In this document: in pieces, positions 5,169 through 8,110 of the stretch | Numbering within the stretch: the first letter of the stretch is position 1 | Layout: every line of letters starts with the position of its first letter | Origin: a bacterium | GTDB lineage: Bacteria > Krumholzibacteriota > Krumholzibacteriia > Krumholzibacteriales > WJIX01 | Length of the DNA: 8,110 bases | Assembly: GCA_021160845.1 (NCBI GenBank) | Contig: JAGHBT010000126.1 | Coordinates: 1 to 8,110, forward strand | Direction: 5' to 3' | Translations under genes and position numbers: made by a program | Notes under the pieces: generated by a model | Database searches by the model: none | Told to the model about the DNA's origin: nothing | Seen by the model: only the letters and a program-made list of their open reading frames with translations

Positions 5169-5852
5169 TCATTCTATCTTTCGTCCACCGTGCCATAGCA
5201 AAAAGGTTGAAACACAAAAGAACAATAAAAAGGCAAGATTGATATAGCCACCATAAATAATGCCTCCAACCGGGGAAGGGATATAGTTTGCTATTGAAAA
5301 TGTAAAAATTAATAATGTTGGTGTAAAAAGAATTATAAACTTTGGATAATAGGTTTTCCTAAAAATTATTGTAAATAAAAAAATAATTGTTCCAATAGCA
5401 CCAAAAACAGACAGTGTACTAAACAAAAAATGAAGATATGCCGTGGATTGATCTAACAAGGCTTTAACAATTTCTATATCGCTTTGTTGTACCGATGCTT
5501 TTGCTCTGAGTATTAAACCTGTATTTACAAAACCGGAATGATATGACCCGGCAAAAATAATCATACAAGCAAAACCTGAAAATGAAATCAATGCTAAGAC
5601 TTTGCCGGCTGATCTAATAGCAAGATAAACTTGCCAAAAACCTATCGTATACAAGATTGAAGCAACCGGACCGACAGCGCCGCCAATCATTAATCGAAGA
5701 AGTGGGATTTCACTCATAATTCTTCTGGAACATTCATAGTATTCCGAACCGCCGTAAAACCCGCCATATAAAAACATATCTCCGGTAAACATGAGAAGGG
5801 CGCCTAAAATCCCCGCGAAACCTGTAAGACGTATTCTTTTTATTTCATCCAT
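5169..5852 (-). CDS. six-helix integral membrane protein, unknown function (DUF6796/DUF4386-like)
   Basis: A 227-residue hydrophobic protein with about six predicted membrane helices (near 9-30, 52-76, 83-104, 138-163, 168-190 and 200-220). Noticeable motifs are GFYGGSEYYECSRRIMSEIP (31-50) after the first helix and GPVASILYTIGFWQVY (61-76). These recall, from memory only, the small uncharacterised membrane family DUF6796; I cannot assign a function. There are no catalytic motifs I recognise. AAAGG lies 12 bases before ATG 5852. It begins 36 bases after the gamma-glutamyltransferase-family gene with no terminator between, so co-transcription is possible. Its DNA is clearly more AT-rich than its neighbour (214 G+C in 5221-5820, about 36%, against about 44% in 6361-6600), partly expected for a membrane protein rich in Ile and Phe, partly perhaps a sign of separate origin. 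Confidence 0.85.
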   Translation of the reverse strand: MDEIKRIRLTGFAGILGALLMFTGDMFLYGGFYGGSEYYECSRRIMSEIPLLRLMIGGAVGPVASILYTIGFWQVYLAIRSAGKVLALISFSGFACMIIFAGSYHSGFVNTGLILRAKASVQQSDIEIVKALLDQSTAYLHFLFSTLSVFGAIGTIIFLFTIIFRKTYYPKFIILFTPTLLIFTFSIANYIPSPVGGIIYGGYINLAFLLFFCVSTFLLWHGGRKIE

Positions 5853-5888
5853 TAGTTTTTATAACCTTTCAAAATTAATCACACCAAA

Positions 5889-7622
5889 TTAATACCCCAT
5901 CGCGCATCCGTCTTTTCTCGATTCGGAACCCCCTATAAGGATATCATTCTTGTGATCCCACCATATTCCCTGATAACCTCCGAAACCTCCACTTTCCTTA
6001 ACAATACTGTGCCTCTTTTCAATAAGTCCGCGGATCACTTCTCTCCCAATACCAAATTCCAGAGCCAATCTGCCACCATCCGACATCTTCTGCCCTGTTG
6101 GCTGAGAAGACCCGATATGTCTAAATCTCGGCGCGTCTCCCGCTTCCTGAATCCCCATCCCAAAGTCGATTATGTTACACAGGATTTGAACATGCCCCTG
6201 GGGCTGCATCGACCCTCCCATAACACCGAAAGAAAACACAGGTTTGCCTCTCAGCGTGACCATAGCCGGAATTATCGTATGGAAGGGTCTCTTACCCGGT
6301 TCAAGCGAGTTAGGATGCTCCGGGTCCAGATTGAATAATGCCCCCCTGTCCTGAAGACAGAATCCCAATCCATCCGGTACGGGTCCCGAACCAAACCCCG
6401 CATAATTGCTCTGAATCAATGAAACAAAATTTCTATCACTGTCCGCTACCGTAAGATAGGTTGTTTCCCCGTTTTCGAGTATGATATCTCCCGGATCTAT
6501 GGATCGAAGCGCCCTTTCAGGATCAAATAATTTTCTTCTTTCATCGGCATACTTCTTTGATATCAACCTAGTTACCGGAATATCAGAAAACTCGGGGTCC
6601 GCGTAATAACGCGCCCTGTCCGCGAAAGCAATCTTTTTGGCCTCAACAAGATGATGCAGATATTCAACGCTGTTATGCCCCATAGCCTTAAGATCAAAAA
6701 CCTCGATAATATTCAACATCTGAAGGGCGGCCACCCCCTGTCCGTTCGGAGGCAATTCCCAAACATCATATCCTCTATAATTTGTGCTGACAGGCTCTAC
6801 CCATGTTGAGTGATGAATTTCAAGATCCTCCAGACGAATATACCCACCAATACGTCTTTCAAAGGTATCTATCGTCTTTGCAATCTCACCTCGGTAGAAG
6901 GCATCTCTTCCCTTTTCCGCAAGAAGAGTGTAAGTATGGGCCAGATCGTGGTTCCTGAAGATCTCACCCTTGAGCGGCGCCTTTCCCCCGGGAAGATAGG
7001 TCTGCGCAAAATTAGGTTCATCTTTAAGCCTTTCTCCCCCAATTTTCCAATAATGCGCTATGACCTCCGTTACTGGAAACCCCTTCTTGGCATAGTGAAT
7101 AGCCGGAGCGAGGATTTCCTTCATATCGAGTTTCCCGAAACGTTTGTGAAGTTCAAACCATCCATCCACACACCCGGGAACAGTTTGAGGCAATACCCCA
7201 GTATATGGAATCCTCGAAAATCCCTTCTTTTTTACCTCTTTGATATTCAAAAGGCGCGGAGCCCTACCGCTTGCATTAAGGCCATATAATTTTTTAGTCT
7301 TCGCGTCCCATACTATGGCGAAAAGGTCACCCCCGACACCACTGGAAACAGGTTCCATAAGCCCGAGAGCCGCATTTACGGCTATCGCGGCATCGACAGC
7401 GTTCCCACCCTTTTTAAGAATGTCTACCCCAATTTGTGCGGCAAGCGGTTGCGCGGCACAGACCATTCCCCCGGTGGCCAGAACCTCTGAACGGGACACA
7501 TCCATCTCCCCCGCCGGCCTGTCATAAGCACGTACTCCTTCAAAAGAAAAAAACAGGATTAATATTATAACCACCGGTTTCAAAACAGCTCGGCAACCTG
7601 AGAATTTTTCCGATACAATCAC
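5889..7622 (-). CDS. ggt: secreted gamma-glutamyltransferase-family Ntn hydrolase (YwrD/HpxW-like branch)
   Basis: A 577-residue proenzyme from GTG 7622, chosen because GGGAGG ends six bases upstream and the start yields a clean signal peptide: charged n-region, PVVIILILFFSF (16-27), likely cut after VRA (32). The frame reaches another GTG at 7667 that lacks spacing to a ribosome site. Family features: NASGRAP with Arg120 for the substrate carboxylate, and ETTYLTV with Thr387 as the probable self-cleavage and catalytic nucleophile starting the small subunit. GVMGGSMQPQGH follows, with the oxyanion glycines at 469-470. Classical GGTs use MDDF to hold the substrate amino group and SS after KRPL; here these are replaced by LQDRGALF (423-430) and KRPFHTIIP. 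That pattern matches YwrD/HpxW-like members, so glutathione may not be the substrate. Classical GGT splits glutathione in the periplasm; the role here is a periplasmic or secreted amidohydrolase/transferase. Confidence 0.93.
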   Translation of the reverse strand: MIVSEKFSGCRAVLKPVVIILILFFSFEGVRAYDRPAGEMDVSRSEVLATGGMVCAAQPLAAQIGVDILKKGGNAVDAAIAVNAALGLMEPVSSGVGGDLFAIVWDAKTKKLYGLNASGRAPRLLNIKEVKKKGFSRIPYTGVLPQTVPGCVDGWFELHKRFGKLDMKEILAPAIHYAKKGFPVTEVIAHYWKIGGERLKDEPNFAQTYLPGGKAPLKGEIFRNHDLAHTYTLLAEKGRDAFYRGEIAKTIDTFERRIGGYIRLEDLEIHHSTWVEPVSTNYRGYDVWELPPNGQGVAALQMLNIIEVFDLKAMGHNSVEYLHHLVEAKKIAFADRARYYADPEFSDIPVTRLISKKYADERRKLFDPERALRSIDPGDIILENGETTYLTVADSDRNFVSLIQSNYAGFGSGPVPDGLGFCLQDRGALFNLDPEHPNSLEPGKRPFHTIIPAMVTLRGKPVFSFGVMGGSMQPQGHVQILCNIIDFGMGIQEAGDAPRFRHIGSSQPTGQKMSDGGRLALEFGIGREVIRGLIEKRHSIVKESGGFGGYQGIWWDHKNDILIGGSESRKDGCAMGY

Positions 7623-7700
7623 TTTAAGCCTCCCTGATAAAAGCACGCGGAATACGAGCAAAATCACCCTCTATCCTATTACTAATCAACAAAATAGATC

Positions 7701-7740
7701 ATAAATAAAACCCCCGGCAGAGATACTGACACTACCGGGG
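7701..7740 (-). terminator. intrinsic terminator after sppA
   Basis: On the minus strand the stem CCCCGGTAG (7740-7732) pairs with CTGCCGGGG (7720-7712), nine pairs including one G-U, around an 11-base loop. It is followed after one G by TTTTATTTAT (7710-7701). It lies 52 bases past the stop of the peptidase gene and separates it from the gamma-glutamyltransferase-family gene. Confidence 0.85.
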
Positions 7741-7792
7741 AATCAATTATTATCACTCCAAACTGACATTCAACAATGTTGTCTTTACCCCG

Positions 7793-8110
7793 TCAGTTTA
7801 TCTCCATTCTATCCATCATATACATTTTTTTTGAATATACCATAGTCCAAGTCTCGGCCAAGTCCTCCCGGATGTAGCGATAAATTATATGGTTGACAAC
7901 AGTAGCAAAATCCAGCTTCCCGCTCATAATCGTTTCAAAAAGACTCTTTTTTATCGGGTAGTGAACAAGAGTGACCTTTTCTCCTGGTTCTATCCCAGCC
8001 AACCCCTTGGCGACTTCAATAGCCTTATCGAGACCGCCAAGCTCATCTACAAGACCCTTCTCCTTACCCTGCCGTCCGGTCCACACCCTGCCATGAGCCA
8101 GTCCTTCAGC
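7793..8110 (-). CDS. sppA: SppA-type signal peptide peptidase (peptidase family S49), C-terminal fragment
   Basis: The frame is open at the right edge; the visible part is the last 105 residues ending with TGA at 7793. It begins AEGLAHGRVWTGRQGKEKGL and continues VDELGGLDKAIEVAKGLAGI, the strongly conserved block near the end of the SppA protease domain (xGRVWTGxxAxxxGLVDxxGGLxxAI). SppA is a membrane-bound Ser-Lys protease that degrades cleaved signal peptides. The catalytic Ser and Lys and the membrane anchor lie outside the window. After the block come about 65 residues with a basic, Tyr/Met-rich end (YSKKMYMMDRMEIN). The gene ends in its own terminator, so it is not part of the gamma-glutamyltransferase transcript. 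Confidence 0.9.
   Translation of the reverse strand, partial: AEGLAHGRVWTGRQGKEKGLVDELGGLDKAIEVAKGLAGIEPGEKVTLVHYPIKKSLFETIMSGKLDFATVVNHIIYRYIREDLAETWTMVYSKKMYMMDRMEIN

Noticed and set aside
7761..7786. Small inverted repeat ACATT...AATGT after sppA as a second terminator
   Set aside because: Only five pairs, and no T run follows; the strong terminator at 7701-7740 is sufficient.

Overview
The window looks like a stretch of chromosome from an anaerobic bacterium with sigma-54 and a secretion system. I infer this from the orange-protein-type FeMo-cofactor-domain protein, the stand-alone Mrp carrier, the sigma-54 activator, and a gamma-glutamyltransferase-family enzyme with an apparent signal peptide. 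G+C is mid-range (about 44% by hand over 6361-6600). I cannot place the phylum. Every gene I can support lies on the minus strand, so transcription runs from high to low coordinates. I found no rRNA, tRNA, CRISPR array or insertion sequence.

From right to left: 7793-8110 is the C-terminal end of an SppA-type (S49) signal peptide peptidase, closed by a good intrinsic terminator at 7701-7740. Next is a secreted gamma-glutamyltransferase-family Ntn hydrolase (5889-7622, GTG start with a strong Shine-Dalgarno site). Its active-site motifs fit the YwrD/HpxW-like branch rather than classical GGT. Thirty-six bases later comes an AT-rich six-helix membrane protein of unknown role (5169-5852).

The centre of the window is one functional unit. 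A PAS-AAA+-Fis sigma-54 activator (3625-4974) sits upstream of a short operon that begins with a clear -24/-12 promoter (3446-3461). The operon encodes a dinitrogenase iron-molybdenum cofactor/orange-protein-like protein (2922-3416), a glycine-rich DUF5320-type protein (2482-2886) and a previously easy-to-miss 46-residue protein (2315-2455). The start of this small protein is a near copy of the DUF5320 protein's start. After a 234-base gap with its own possible promoter comes an Mrp/NBP35 iron-sulfur carrier ATPase (1271-2080). The set resembles a compact version of the sigma-54-controlled orange protein (orp) loci of Desulfovibrio. I infer that it handles or inserts a metal-sulfur cluster, with the activator sensing redox or metal state through a Cys-x8-Cys-x3-Cys set in its PAS domain. 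Related imperfect palindromes with a CATTGC core occur upstream of the operon, upstream of mrp and upstream of the activator gene, and may be its binding sites.

At the left end, 1-1112 holds most of a PLP-dependent trans-sulfuration-family lyase (methionine gamma-lyase/cystathionine gamma-lyase type) with its own sigma-70-like promoter at 1173-1202. It is cut by the window edge. A sulfur-releasing lyase next to an Fe-S module is suggestive, but its separate promoter means a functional link is only inference.
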